Below the pieces are notes generated by a model. That model was not told the origin of the DNA and ran no database searches. It saw only the letters and a program-made list of their open reading frames with translations. The position numbers and the translations under genes are program-made. A stretch of 64,000 nucleotides of DNA from JBQLZO01 sp052168315 (GTDB lineage: Bacteria > Planctomycetota > Phycisphaerae > Phycisphaerales > UBA1924), in assembly GCA_052168315.1 (NCBI GenBank), contig JBQLZO010000007.1, positions 51,885 through 115,884 on the forward strand, written 5' to 3'. This document shows positions 6,291 to 14,939 of this stretch, piece after piece (the first letter of the stretch is position 1; every line of letters starts with the position of its first letter).

Positions 6291-9269
6291 TCACCCCGCA
6301 TCCCGCGCCGACGGCGCCGGAGCGTCCCGGGCCGGCGGCGGCGGCGGAGCCGGAGCCTGCTCGCCACCCTCGCGCGCGGACTCCTTCTGCAGCCGCTCGA
6401 TCACCCGCTGGAAGTACCGATCCACCGCATCCTGGCGATCACGCGGGATCGGCTCGCGAGCGATCGCCCGCTCATCCGGGTTCCGCGCCCGCTCGATCCG
6501 CTGCAGCGCCTCCGCCGGCGAACTGATCCGCGCTGACTGGTCGCCCTCCGGACGCGGCAGCCCCGACGGATCCGTCGTCTGCCCCACCACCCGCTCATCG
6601 CGGTTCTCTTCCGTCGGGCGTCGCAGATCCAGATCATCCGTCCGCCGCTCGCTCGCCAAGCGATCAGCGCTACCCCCGACCTCGCGCTCGCCCTCGCCCG
6701 ATTCCGCACGCTCGGCCTGCGCCCAGCGCTCCAGCTCCGCGCGCTCCTCCGGCGTCATGTCCTCGAGCATCCGCCGCTGCGCCTCGCGCAGCTGCTCGGC
6801 CGTCATCCGATCGCGCTCGCTCTGACGCCGACGCTCGCTCAGCCGCTCCAGCGAATCGCCCAGCGGCGGCGCCGGCTGCTCCGTCCCCTCACCCTTCCCA
6901 GCGCCGCGCCCCGGCGCGCCATTCGTCTCCGTCGACGCTGGAGCGCTCCCCTCCGACTGCCCCTGCGCCCCCGATGGCGCGCCGGATGGATCCGGCTCGC
7001 CGCCCTCACCCGCACCCGGCGCGCCCGCCTGATCCGTCGGCTCAGAACCGCCCGACTCACCACCGGCCTCGCCCGCCCCCGGCTGCGCTGTGCCCGAGTC
7101 CGGCGAACCCGGCTCGCCCGACTCCGGAGAAGTCTCCTCCGTCGCGCCGTCGGGAGGCGGCGCACCCGTCGGATCCGTGCCGCTGTCCGGGGTCGCGCCA
7201 TCGGGCGCATCCGGCGGCGCTTCGCCCGGAGGCGTCCCGCTCCCCGGCGACTGATTCGGATCCGCCCCCGGCGCCGGCGACTCCGGCGACTCCGGCGCAC
7301 CCGTCCCGGGCTGACCCGGCTCGGACTGCTCACCGCCCGGCGAGGGCTGCTCCGAACCCGGCTGACGCTCCGACGGTGCGTTCGGATCGCGCGCCGATTG
7401 CTCACCGCTCGACCCAGGACGCGACTCCTGACCGGTGCGCTCCGAGTTCCCCTCGGCCTGCGGCCCGACCTGCGGATCCGCCGGCTGTTTCGACGACCCC
7501 GAACCCTCACCGGGCTCACGCGGCGCATCCGGATCGTTCGGGTCGCCCGGCGTCTTCCCGGTGGATTCACCCGGCTCGCCCGACTCCCCGCCCGGCTCCT
7601 GACCCGGCGTCCGCTCCTGCCCCTGCTCCGCCCCGCTCTGCTCCGATCCGGGATCCCGCTGACCCCCATCCGCGCCCGGCTCCTGCCCCGGCGCTTGCCC
7701 GGGCTCCTGACCACCCTGCTCCGACGATGGCGAAGGCGATGGCGAAGATTCCGGCGACCCATCCCCACGCTCGCCCGACCCATCCGCAGACGCCTCGCCC
7801 GGCTCGCCGGTGCGCTGATCGCCCTCCCGCTCACCACCCCGCTCCGATCCACCGTCCTCCGCCCCGCGATCGGCCTCGTTGTTGTCCGCGCCCGCGGGCT
7901 CATCGGGCGCACCGGACGCCTCAGGCTCCGCGCTGTTCGGATCGACCCGATCCGCCAGCCGATCGATCTCTTCCGCAAGTTCCCCCGCATCCGCGCCCGC
8001 CTGCCGCTCGCTCTCCCGGCGCTCCGCCTCCTCCGCGAGCCGCTCCGCCAGTCGACGCGCAGCCTCGGCATCGAACCCGCGCTGTTCCAGCGCACGCTGC
8101 ATCGCATCCGCATCGCCCGACTCAGCGCTGTCCAGCAGCGCCCGCGCATCCTCCGGGCTCAGCCCGAGCGACTCCAGCGAACGCAGCGCCTCGTCGCGCT
8201 CCGCATCGCCGCGCTGTTCGCGCTCGTTCGCAAGATCACGCACCCGCTGCGCCAATTCCTCCAGACGACGCGCCGCGTCCGCGCGCTCTTCCGCCGAGGC
8301 CGACTCCGCCTCCCGCGACATCGCGCTCCCCGCCGCCGCCGCCCGATCGAAGTCCGCCGCACGCAGCGCCTCCGACAGCTCATCCGCCGCCCGGCGCAGC
8401 GCATCATCATCCGCACCGCCCGATGCGCCCGCCTCGCCCGCACCACCATCCTCATCGAGCCCGGACAACAACTCGCTCAGCGACTCATCAGCAGCCTTCT
8501 GTCGCGCCGCCCGATCCTCGAGTTGCTCCGCGATGTCCTCCACCACCCGCGCCGACTCCTCCGCGGCCTGCGCCGGATCGATCCGCCCCGCATCCAACTG
8601 CTCACGCAGCCGCGCCAACGCCTCACGCTGCTGCTCCAGCAACGGATCCGCCCGATCACCCAGCGCCTCCGCAGGATCATCCCCACCGATGGTCTCCTCC
8701 AGCGCCTCCTCCGCCGCCGTCAGCCGCGCCGCAGCGCTCTCACGCTGCGCCGCCTCGATCTCCGCGAGCGGCGATTCGGGCTCGGACAACAACCGCATCG
8801 GCGGGATCAGCATCGCCGACCCCACCGCCGCCGCCGCCACCAACGGCCACGCCCACCAGGTCCGATCCGCGGAGATCGGCATCGCCGCACGCAGGTTCAC
8901 CTTCGACGCCACCCCATCCGCCCGCGCCACCAGCACGCGCACCACCGGGTCATCCGGACGCTGCCGAACCAGGTCCAGCGCCGACGCGATCTGGTCATCC
9001 AGCCGCAGCGCACGATCCACCCGCGACACCGCCGCGATCGGATGGTCCCGACGCATCCACGCGATCACGCACCCCACCACAAGCGCCAACGGCAACGCCA
9101 CCCCGGGGAACACCCACCACGGAAACCCCGGCCCGATCAGCCGATCGCACACCGCCCCCACCAGCGCCACGATCGAACCGACCAACAGCGCCGGCCCCAG
9201 CACCGCCACCGCCCGAGACACCAGCGACCGACGCGCTGCCCGCTCGGCAAGTTGTTGCGCGATCGACAT
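6291..9269 (-). CDS. DUF4175-like membrane protein with very long disordered Glu/Gly/Pro/Ser region
   Basis: The 992-aa product starts with two TM helices (about 23-45 and 50-70), a conserved-looking RVDRALRLDDQIASALDL segment typical of DUF4175-like proteins, and a third TM near residue 140. A long Ala/Glu/Arg helical region follows (about 165-430). About 400 residues of almost pure Gly/Glu/Pro/Ser/Gln/Asp come next, and the C-terminus is a charged helical region with RMTAEQLREAQRRMLEDMTP. In planctomycetes such proteins commonly sit near MoxR/BatA-type genes; none is adjacent here. The ATG at 9269 has AGGA about 7 nt upstream; a GTG at 9287 in frame is the alternative. A TTGAGA-17-TACTCG promoter lies at 9469-9497. 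Confidence 0.75.
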   Translation of the reverse strand: MSIAQQLAERAARRSLVSRAVAVLGPALLVGSIVALVGAVCDRLIGPGFPWWVFPGVALPLALVVGCVIAWMRRDHPIAAVSRVDRALRLDDQIASALDLVRQRPDDPVVRVLVARADGVASKVNLRAAMPISADRTWWAWPLVAAAAVGSAMLIPPMRLLSEPESPLAEIEAAQRESAAARLTAAEEALEETIGGDDPAEALGDRADPLLEQQREALARLREQLDAGRIDPAQAAEESARVVEDIAEQLEDRAARQKAADESLSELLSGLDEDGGAGEAGASGGADDDALRRAADELSEALRAADFDRAAAAGSAMSREAESASAEERADAARRLEELAQRVRDLANEREQRGDAERDEALRSLESLGLSPEDARALLDSAESGDADAMQRALEQRGFDAEAARRLAERLAEEAERRESERQAGADAGELAEEIDRLADRVDPNSAEPEASGAPDEPAGADNNEADRGAEDGGSERGGEREGDQRTGEPGEASADGSGERGDGSPESSPSPSPSSEQGGQEPGQAPGQEPGADGGQRDPGSEQSGAEQGQERTPGQEPGGESGEPGESTGKTPGDPNDPDAPREPGEGSGSSKQPADPQVGPQAEGNSERTGQESRPGSSGEQSARDPNAPSERQPGSEQPSPGGEQSEPGQPGTGAPESPESPAPGADPNQSPGSGTPPGEAPPDAPDGATPDSGTDPTGAPPPDGATEETSPESGEPGSPDSGTAQPGAGEAGGESGGSEPTDQAGAPGAGEGGEPDPSGAPSGAQGQSEGSAPASTETNGAPGRGAGKGEGTEQPAPPLGDSLERLSERRRQSERDRMTAEQLREAQRRMLEDMTPEERAELERWAQAERAESGEGEREVGGSADRLASERRTDDLDLRRPTEENRDERVVGQTTDPSGLPRPEGDQSARISSPAEALQRIERARNPDERAIAREPIPRDRQDAVDRYFQRVIERLQKESAREGGEQAPAPPPPPARDAPAPSARDAG

Positions 9270-9592
9270 ATCCAATCCTACGGACACCCCCGATCAATGT
9301 TCCGCGCCCACCCTCGACGCCCCGCCAACGCCGATCCACCACCCTTCCCACGCCCTGCGCACACAATCACCCGATCCCCGATATGCCTTACGGAAATGGT
9401 CGCTTCGCTCGTGCCCGCCTTCCCGATCGAATCCGCCCTCAACGCCTCCCCTTCCTGAATTCCGGTTGCGAGTACCATTTTTTGGCACTATTCTCAATAG
9501 GTCCGCCAATCATCCCGATCGGGCGCACGCGTGATTCCCGCACTTTGGGACATCTCGCGGTGAAGGCGCAGGATGCGCGAGGAGCGTCGTCC
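9270..9592. other. Intergenic region with divergent control elements
   Basis: This 323-bp gap separates the DUF4175-like gene (minus) from the DinB-like gene (plus). It holds an AT-rich core around 9465-9500 with a minus-strand promoter. No further gene or RNA is apparent. Confidence 0.5.
9469..9497 (-). promoter_or_regulatory. Sigma70-like promoter of the DUF4175-like gene
   Basis: On the minus strand TTGAGA (9492-9497) and TACTCG (9469-9474) are separated by exactly 17 nt. The -35 and its next two bases (TTGAGAAT) and the spacing match the promoter at 37699-37727. Confidence 0.45.
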
Positions 9593-10114
9593 ATGAGCGA
9601 ATTCGCCGACTATTCAGGCGTCCCGGCCGGGATCGCACTCAACTACGGGCAGGCCCTGCTCGCCGGCATCGAGCCCCGATCATTCGGACGCATGCCCCAG
9701 GGCATCCGCATGAGCCCGCCCGCCTTCATCTACGGGCACCTCGCCATCTACCCCAACCGCGTGCTCACAATGTGGGAGATGGACAAGGACCTCCCGCTCG
9801 ATCCCGCCACGGCCGAGCGCTACACCGCCCTCTTCGGCGCCGGAGTCGAGGCCGTCCACGACCCCGACGGCTCCCTCTACCCACCCATGGAACAGATCGT
9901 CTCCGCCTGGAAACGCGGCCAGGAAGCGCTCATTGCCGCCTCATCCCGCGTGCCCGCCGACCTGCTCGCCCGCCAGAACCCCATCGAACGCATGCGCGAA
10001 CGCTTCCCCACCATCGGAGTCGCCTCCAGCTTCCTCATGAACGGGCACGCCATGCTCCACCTCGGCCAGGTCTCGGCATGGCGACGAGCAATGGGCCTCG
10101 GCCCGGCCATGTAA
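9593..10114 (+). CDS. DinB-like (YfiT/DinB superfamily) protein
   Basis: The 173-aa product is predicted all-helical with the metal-ligand pattern of DinB-type four-helix bundles. It has a His in the second helix (FIYGHLAIYPNR) and a C-terminal HAMLHLGQVSAWRRAMG, where H-x-x-x-H matches the usual two-His site. Such proteins bind a divalent metal and act as small thiol- or stress-related transferases in some bacteria; the substrate here is unknown. The ATG at 9593 has AGGAG about 8 nt upstream. A much longer open frame upstream of it is the antisense shadow of the DUF4175-like gene. Confidence 0.8.
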   Translation: MSEFADYSGVPAGIALNYGQALLAGIEPRSFGRMPQGIRMSPPAFIYGHLAIYPNRVLTMWEMDKDLPLDPATAERYTALFGAGVEAVHDPDGSLYPPMEQIVSAWKRGQEALIAASSRVPADLLARQNPIERMRERFPTIGVASSFLMNGHAMLHLGQVSAWRRAMGLGPAM

Positions 10115-10212
10115 CCCACGACGCGCACACCAACCGCCCGTGAGAATCCGGGCAAGCGTGCGGACCTGAAAGTAAACCGGGAGGAATCGGCGAAGGAAGT
10201 GTGGGGAAACCA

Positions 10213-10231
10213 GGGGGGGATTGGGGGGGGG
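10213..10231. repeat. G-tract, reverse complement of the C-tract motif
   Basis: GGGGGGGATTGGGGGGGGG lies between the DinB-like and Fur-family genes. Its reverse complement matches the CCCCCCAATCCCCCC motif seen after the serA stop at 42665-42682. Confidence 0.5.
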
Positions 10232-10288
10232 CAACCGAGGGACGCGCCCATGATGCCCGCGCCCCGCTTCGTCCGTAAGGAGTTCAAC

Positions 10289-10792
10289 ATGGGTGAGGCT
10301 CATTTCGATGGTGATTGCTGGCGCTCACGCCTCCGAGAGGCCGGCCTCCGCGCGACCACAGCGCGGCTCGCGATCGTCCGCACACTCGACGATGCCGATG
10401 GCGCCCTCTCGGCCCACGAGGTCATGGAACGACTCGAGATCGAGGGCATGGACCGCGTCACCGTCTACAGAACCCTCGGCTCGCTCGTCGACTGCGGGCT
10501 CGCGCACAAGCTCGACCCCGGCGACCGCGTCTGGCGCTTCTCGCTCGAAGACCCCAACGACGAGCCCCACGCCCGCGACCACGCCGTGCACCCGCACTTC
10601 GTCTGCGACGAATGCGGCACCATCCTGTGCATGGACAACGCCACCGTCGAGGTCAAGCTCGACCAGGCCCAGTCCGAACGCTTCGAGATCCGCGAGCAGG
10701 AAACCGTGCTCCGAGGCCGCTGCCCCGCCTGCCGCGCCAACCCCCCGCGCGCCGCCGCCCAGCCAGCCGCCGCGCGCCCCATCACCCACTGA
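10289..10792 (+). CDS. Fur-family metal-responsive transcriptional regulator
   Basis: The 167-aa product has an N-terminal winged helix (residues about 10-80; SAHEVMERL and VTVYRTLGSLVDCGLAHKL are the Fur recognition-helix pattern). The C-terminal metal and dimer domain has HAVHPHFVCDECG (H98, H101, H103, C106, C109) and CPAC (C145, C148), which together give the structural zinc site of Fur-family proteins. Whether it senses Fe, Zn or peroxide cannot be told from sequence. The start at 10289 has a strong AAGGAG 6 nt upstream. The last 15 residues are Ala/Pro-rich. It sits downstream of the DinB-like gene with a 174-bp gap, and converges on glutamate dehydrogenase. Confidence 0.9.
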   Translation: MGEAHFDGDCWRSRLREAGLRATTARLAIVRTLDDADGALSAHEVMERLEIEGMDRVTVYRTLGSLVDCGLAHKLDPGDRVWRFSLEDPNDEPHARDHAVHPHFVCDECGTILCMDNATVEVKLDQAQSERFEIREQETVLRGRCPACRANPPRAAAQPAAARPITH

Positions 10793-10804
10793 CGACCGAG
10801 CGCC

Positions 10805-10838
10805 AAAAAAAAAGCGGCGCTCCACCAGGAAGCGCCGC
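10805..10838 (-). terminator. Intrinsic terminator of the glutamate dehydrogenase gene
   Basis: On the minus strand GCGGCGCT and AGCGCCGC form an 8-bp GC stem with a 9-nt loop, followed by nine T. This is the clearest Rho-independent terminator in the window and lies 30 bp after the stop at 10870. Confidence 0.85.
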
Positions 10839-10869
10839 ATCCATCGCGATCACCAGCAACACGCACGGA

Positions 10870-12258
10870 TCAGGGGAAGATCCCACGCAGCCGGTACGCG
10901 CCGCCAAGCTCCTCCAGAGCGCCCACATACGCCGCCGTCCGCATGTCGCACTCGTACTTCCGGCGAGCCGCCAGCACGCGGTGCGCAGCCCCCGTGATGA
11001 TCCGGTTCAGCTCCGAGTCCACCATGTCCGCAGACCACCGGATCCGCGACTTGTTCTGCACCCACTCGAAGTACGACACCGTCACACCACCCGCCGAACA
11101 AAGGATCGCCGGCAGAATCTCCACCCCGCGCGACAGCAGCAACCGCTCGCCCGCCGGCGTCGTCGGCGCGTTGGCCGCCTCAGCGACGACCTTGCAGTCC
11201 ATCATCGCCGCCTTCTCCTCGTCGATCATCTGCTCAAGCGCGGCCGGGATGAACACATCCACCGGCGTCGAGTAGAACTGATCCTCCGAGATCTCCTTCG
11301 CCCCGTGACCGCCCTTGGCGTACCCGCTCACACCGCCGTGCTCGCGCACCCACCGGTCCAGCGCCTGCGTGTCCAGCCCATCCTCCTGGTACACCGCGCC
11401 CGTGTGGTCCATCACCGCCGTGACGATCCCGCCACGCTCGGCCCACAGCTTGCCCGCCCAAGAGCCCACATTGCCGAAACCAAGCACCGACGCCGTCGCG
11501 CCCTTGGCAATATCGATCCCCATCTGCGGCAGCAGCGCCACCAGCACATCCACCACGCCCTGCCCCGTCGCCTTCTCCCGCCCCAGCGAGCCGCCAAGCT
11601 CCACCGGCTTGCCCGTCACCACGGCCTTGGCATCCCCCGCCGAGCGACCCTGCGAGATCTCGATGTAGGTGTCGGCCATCCACGCCATCACCTGCGCGTT
11701 CGTCCCGACATCCGGCGCCGGGATGTCATAGTCCGGCCCGATCTGCGGCGCCAGCGCCGCGATGAACCGCCGAGACACCCGCTCCAGCTCACCCTTCGAC
11801 AGCGCCCGAGGATCGCACTTCACGCCGCCCTTGCCGCCGCCGAACGGGATCCCCATCAACGCGCACTTCATCGTCATCAGGAACGACAACGCCTTCACAT
11901 CGTCCAGCGACACATCCTGGTGGAAACGCAGCCCGCCCTTGTACGGCCCGAGCGCGTTGTTGTGCTGCACCCGGTACCCCTTGAACAACGCGTACTTCCC
12001 GTTGTCCATCTTCACCGGGAAGTGCACCATGATCTCGTTCTTCGGCTGGGCGATGATCAGCTTCACATGGTGCGGCAGGTCGATCAGCTGAGCCGCCAGC
12101 AACGCCGAATCCACCACCTGCAGGTACAGGTTGTTCGGGTCGTGCTCGAGCCCGAGCTCCTCGAAAATGTCGTTCGCCGCTCCGAGCGTCTCCCCCGTCG
12201 GGGCGCTGATCGAGGCGGACTTGGCGGGCGCGGACTGAACATCGGTGTCGGGGGTCAT
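10870..12258 (-). CDS. gdhA: Glu/Leu/Phe/Val dehydrogenase family protein, probably glutamate dehydrogenase
   Basis: The 462-aa product matches hexameric glutamate dehydrogenase in length and motifs. It has the 2-oxoglutarate/glutamate Lys residues (YKGGLRFH, K107; MKCALMG, K131; FGGGKGG, catalytic K143), the catalytic Asp in APDVGTN (D183), and the nucleotide fold motif LGFGNVG (G260-G265). It would interconvert glutamate and 2-oxoglutarate with ammonia in the cytoplasm. An Asp after the second Rossmann strand (AVMDHTG) suggests NAD rather than NADP, an inference only. The start at 12258 has no strong Shine-Dalgarno. It is transcribed alone and closed by an intrinsic terminator. Confidence 0.9.
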   Translation of the reverse strand: MTPDTDVQSAPAKSASISAPTGETLGAANDIFEELGLEHDPNNLYLQVVDSALLAAQLIDLPHHVKLIIAQPKNEIMVHFPVKMDNGKYALFKGYRVQHNNALGPYKGGLRFHQDVSLDDVKALSFLMTMKCALMGIPFGGGKGGVKCDPRALSKGELERVSRRFIAALAPQIGPDYDIPAPDVGTNAQVMAWMADTYIEISQGRSAGDAKAVVTGKPVELGGSLGREKATGQGVVDVLVALLPQMGIDIAKGATASVLGFGNVGSWAGKLWAERGGIVTAVMDHTGAVYQEDGLDTQALDRWVREHGGVSGYAKGGHGAKEISEDQFYSTPVDVFIPAALEQMIDEEKAAMMDCKVVAEAANAPTTPAGERLLLSRGVEILPAILCSAGGVTVSYFEWVQNKSRIRWSADMVDSELNRIITGAAHRVLAARRKYECDMRTAAYVGALEELGGAYRLRGIFP

Positions 12259-12825
12259 GGCGGGTCTCGATCAGGGAACTCGGGAATGGGCGATCGCGCC
12301 CGCACACACGCGATGCCGACGCGCCCAACAGGCTCGCCACCACCGCCGCAGCACGGCCGCATCATCACCCAACCCGCCCCGGAGCGCCCGGAACGGGTCA
12401 AGCGGGATCATAGCCCAGCATCGACCCAATTCCGCCCCAACCCCACCCAACTCCCACCCCCACTCACACCCCACTCCGAGCCCACACCCAAGCCCGATTC
12501 GACCCCCCCCATCACGCCCGATCCCACCCCGCCCCCTCCCTCCCACTCCCTCACCTCAGTGGGATCGTCCTCCGCCCCGTCTCCTCGTCTTCCTCACCGT
12601 CCGGTCGGAGAGCGAACCCAACCCCACCCCGTCCCCATCACTACGCACCAGCACACCCCCGCACCCACCTTCCCATTGCCCCACCCTACCTAATTCCCAA
12701 TATTCAATGCGTGGCCATCCGCGCCGGCGAGATCTCATTAACAGTACCACCGCATCAAGAGGCAGCGTGTGGTTTATTGCTAATCATGTCCTACCTCCTA
12801 AGAGGATGGCGCATCACCACTCCAT
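12259..12825. other. Intergenic region, C-rich then AT-richer
   Basis: The 567-bp gap upstream of gdhA is almost G-free on the plus strand from about 12420 to 12700, then turns AT-richer near 12700-12825 toward the zinc-ribbon gene. I see no gene or structured RNA in it. Confidence 0.5.
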
Positions 12826-13329
12826 CTATCGCTCAAACAACTCCAGTGAGTTCAACTGCCAACGAGTTTCCTCCACCTGTTCTATCTCGCCTACGAATTC
12901 AATGCGGATGGTCGCTCCGAATGCATTTTGTGCATCGACCCACGACATTATTCGATACTGCTGATTGCCGTGGTACTTAACATGATCAGCGCGACCGTCA
13001 AAGATCCCCGGGAAGTCAGCCGTGCTCGGCGATCGTAATCGCTGTTTCACAAAATCTTCCATCATGATGTAAGCCATTGTGGAGTTATCGCGATCCATCC
13101 AAGTTGTTCGGGGCGTGGATGCGGACGACGAAGAACCGCGGGAAGATGACGCTCCACCCCCACTGTTCAAAACTCCAGCGCAGACAACTGCGATTACACC
13201 AAGGATAATCATGCCAAGACACCCGCTCGCCACGCTGGATTGTGGCTTGATCGGCACACCGCAGGCCGGGCACGCCTTAGCCTTTGAACTAACCAGATTG
13301 TCACATTCCTTGCACTTTCGTAACGCCAT
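12826..13329 (-). CDS. Small zinc-ribbon membrane protein in an AT-richer patch
   Basis: The 167-aa product starts MALRKCKECDNLVSSKAKACPACG, a C-x2-C/C-x2-C zinc ribbon (residues about 6-23), followed by a TM helix (about 35-55, CLGMIILGVIAVVCAG). A Ser-rich linker and a C-terminal domain with Asp/Phe/Ile-rich strands (about 100-167) complete it. No family is recognised for the C-terminal domain. Base composition is lower in GC than neighbouring genes, suggesting more recent acquisition or weaker codon bias. The start at 13329 is preceded by a purine run AGAAGCAGGG; an in-frame start 120 nt upstream is less likely because the ribbon would not be N-terminal. Confidence 0.65.
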   Translation of the reverse strand: MALRKCKECDNLVSSKAKACPACGVPIKPQSSVASGCLGMIILGVIAVVCAGVLNSGGGASSSRGSSSSASTPRTTWMDRDNSTMAYIMMEDFVKQRLRSPSTADFPGIFDGRADHVKYHGNQQYRIMSWVDAQNAFGATIRIEFVGEIEQVEETRWQLNSLELFER

Positions 13330-13828
13330 GTGATACCCTGCTTCTACCGGCTCCGTCGTGGACCGTCTTTGAGTGCAGACTTTCAACCAGCGGGAATGGT
13401 GGACTTGGACAAGTCCTTCGATCGAGCCACAATATATCAGGAATCCCAAGCCCAGCTGGTGGCACTAAGCCCCCGTCCCCGCGTCACGGAGATCGCCTCG
13501 ATCTCAGTGTCGTCCCGTCACCCATCCGAACCACGCCAACCCCAACACCACACCCATCCTCCCGAATCCGCTTCCCCCCACGCCACCCTTGAGCCATCCC
13601 CCCCGGGCTACGACTTCTCCTCTTCCTACTCCTCCTACATAGGGCGGGTGGGCAAGCCGCCAAGGCATACCCGCTGCCCCGTGCCCCAAGCTCCTCCGTC
13701 CACCCAACACTCCAAGCCCCAACATCACCTCATCCGTGCGCACAGCCCCGCCCCACCCCCAACCACCCTCCCCCACTGGTGCCCGGTGCCTGATGCCTTC
13801 TTCTCCCTGATGCCTTCTTCCCCTCCCC
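13330..13828. other. Intergenic region with heptamer repeat
   Basis: This 499-bp gap contains a -10-like TATATT (minus, 13431-13436), a C-rich stretch, and at its right end the heptamer repeat that ends next to the RCK gene's stop. No gene is supported. Confidence 0.45.
13779..13826. repeat. Heptamer repeat copy 1 (intergenic)
   Basis: Words CTGGTGC, CCGGTGC, CTGATGC and a second CTGATGC are separated by TTCTTC runs. The 21 bases TGGTGCCCGGTGCCTGATGCC also occur, in the same order, in nuoL. Confidence 0.6.
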
Positions 13829-14512
13829 CTACCCCGGCAACTTCTCCAAATCCTCATCAAACCCCGCCACCACCAAGGTATCCCCCCGCTCCACCCGCGA
13901 GGTCGGCAGCGGCGTGTCCACCACCTGCTCCGCGATCCCGCCCGCGCCCGTCGGCGAGGCCGACTCGATCGTCCGCTTGATCGCCACCACCGTCACCTTG
14001 TGCCGCCGGCGCAGGTCCAGCTCCTGCAGCGTCCGCCCCCACCACTGGTCCGGGGCCGGGAGCTGGATCAGCGCGTACCCCGACCCGATCTCCACATGGT
14101 CGATCATGAACGGCGTCAGCAGCCGGTGCGACCACCGGTCCGCCGATTCCTCCTCCGGAACCACCACCGCATCGGCCCCGATCCGCGACAGAATCCGGGC
14201 CTGCATGTCGTTGGCCGCACGACTGATTACCCTCTTGACCCTCAGGGATTTCAGCAGTACCGTGGTCAGCGCGTTGGCCTCGAAATCGTGACCGATGCCG
14301 ACGATCGCACAATCAAACTGATCGATGCCCTGCACCTTGAGCGAGCCCTCGTCCGTCGCGTCCAGCGCGATCCCGAGGGTCACCTGGTCGCGCAGCTCCT
14401 CAACCAGCCGCCGGTCGCGGTCGATCGCGATGACCTCCGCCCCCGCGGCCGCGAGGTTCGTCGCAAGCCGCGACCCGAAGCGCCCCAGCCCGATGACTGC
14501 GAATCGGTCCAT
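13829..14512 (-). CDS. TrkA-type RCK protein (potassium uptake regulator)
   Basis: The 227-aa product begins MDRFAVIGLGRFG, the GxGxxG nucleotide motif of an RCK_N domain, with EVIAIDRDR as the second motif. An RCK_C-like domain follows (about 140-220, with GRTLQELDLRRRHKVTVVAI). Single-RCK proteins gate Ktr/Trk potassium channels by binding NAD(H) or ATP; the cognate channel is not in this window. The start at 14512 is supported by a -10-like TATCCT 6 nt upstream and no Shine-Dalgarno. The open frame continues 336 nt further upstream but those codons are Gly/Arg-rich and not family-like. The stop lies 2 bp from the heptamer repeat. Confidence 0.88.
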   Translation of the reverse strand: MDRFAVIGLGRFGSRLATNLAAAGAEVIAIDRDRRLVEELRDQVTLGIALDATDEGSLKVQGIDQFDCAIVGIGHDFEANALTTVLLKSLRVKRVISRAANDMQARILSRIGADAVVVPEEESADRWSHRLLTPFMIDHVEIGSGYALIQLPAPDQWWGRTLQELDLRRRHKVTVVAIKRTIESASPTGAGGIAEQVVDTPLPTSRVERGDTLVVAGFDEDLEKLPG

Positions 14513-14939
14513 CGCACGAGGATACCTCCCGACGCCACCGCGTGAGTCCACCACCACGCCGTGCCCCGCGGGCCCCGGTTCCCTCGGCGCGAAAACCACG
14601 AGCCGCTGACACCCAGGACACAAGCGCCGATCACGCCCAGGCACGCAGGCAACAGACACGGGGCCCGGGGGCGGGCCACCCCACAACACCCACCCGACCA
14701 GACCGGTCCCCGAGTTCGGCGCGCCGCTCCCACCGCACCCGCCGTTCGCCCGCCCCGTCCGCGCTCCCACCCCCGAGCGCCGGCGTGGGTCAGGCTGAGC
14801 GCGCGTGCACGCGTTCCCGAGCGCAGCGCGCCGCCACCGAACCACCATCCAGTCCCAACCAGCGCGCCGTCCCGGGGTGTTCCCGGGCGCCCGCCCAAGC
14901 TGATGAGTGCCGCCGGATCCCCGGCAGGAGAACAGAGAG
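14513..14939. other. Intergenic region before a secreted protein gene
   Basis: A 427-bp divergent gap between the RCK gene and the beta-helix gene. Apart from the RCK gene's -10-like element I see no promoter, RNA or gene. Confidence 0.4.
14519..14524 (-). promoter_or_regulatory. -10-like TATCCT of a leaderless gene
   Basis: TATCCT on the minus strand ends 6 nt before the RCK gene ATG at 14512. No Shine-Dalgarno is present. Confidence 0.5.

Noticed and set aside
6974..9592. Long plus-strand frame running into the DinB-like gene
   Set aside because: Its Pro/Arg/Ala composition is the antisense shadow of the DUF4175-like gene; only the part from 9593 is real.
10315..12693. Plus-strand frame opposite glutamate dehydrogenase
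   Set aside because: No motifs, His/Arg/Pro-rich, and gdhA on the other strand has all catalytic residues.
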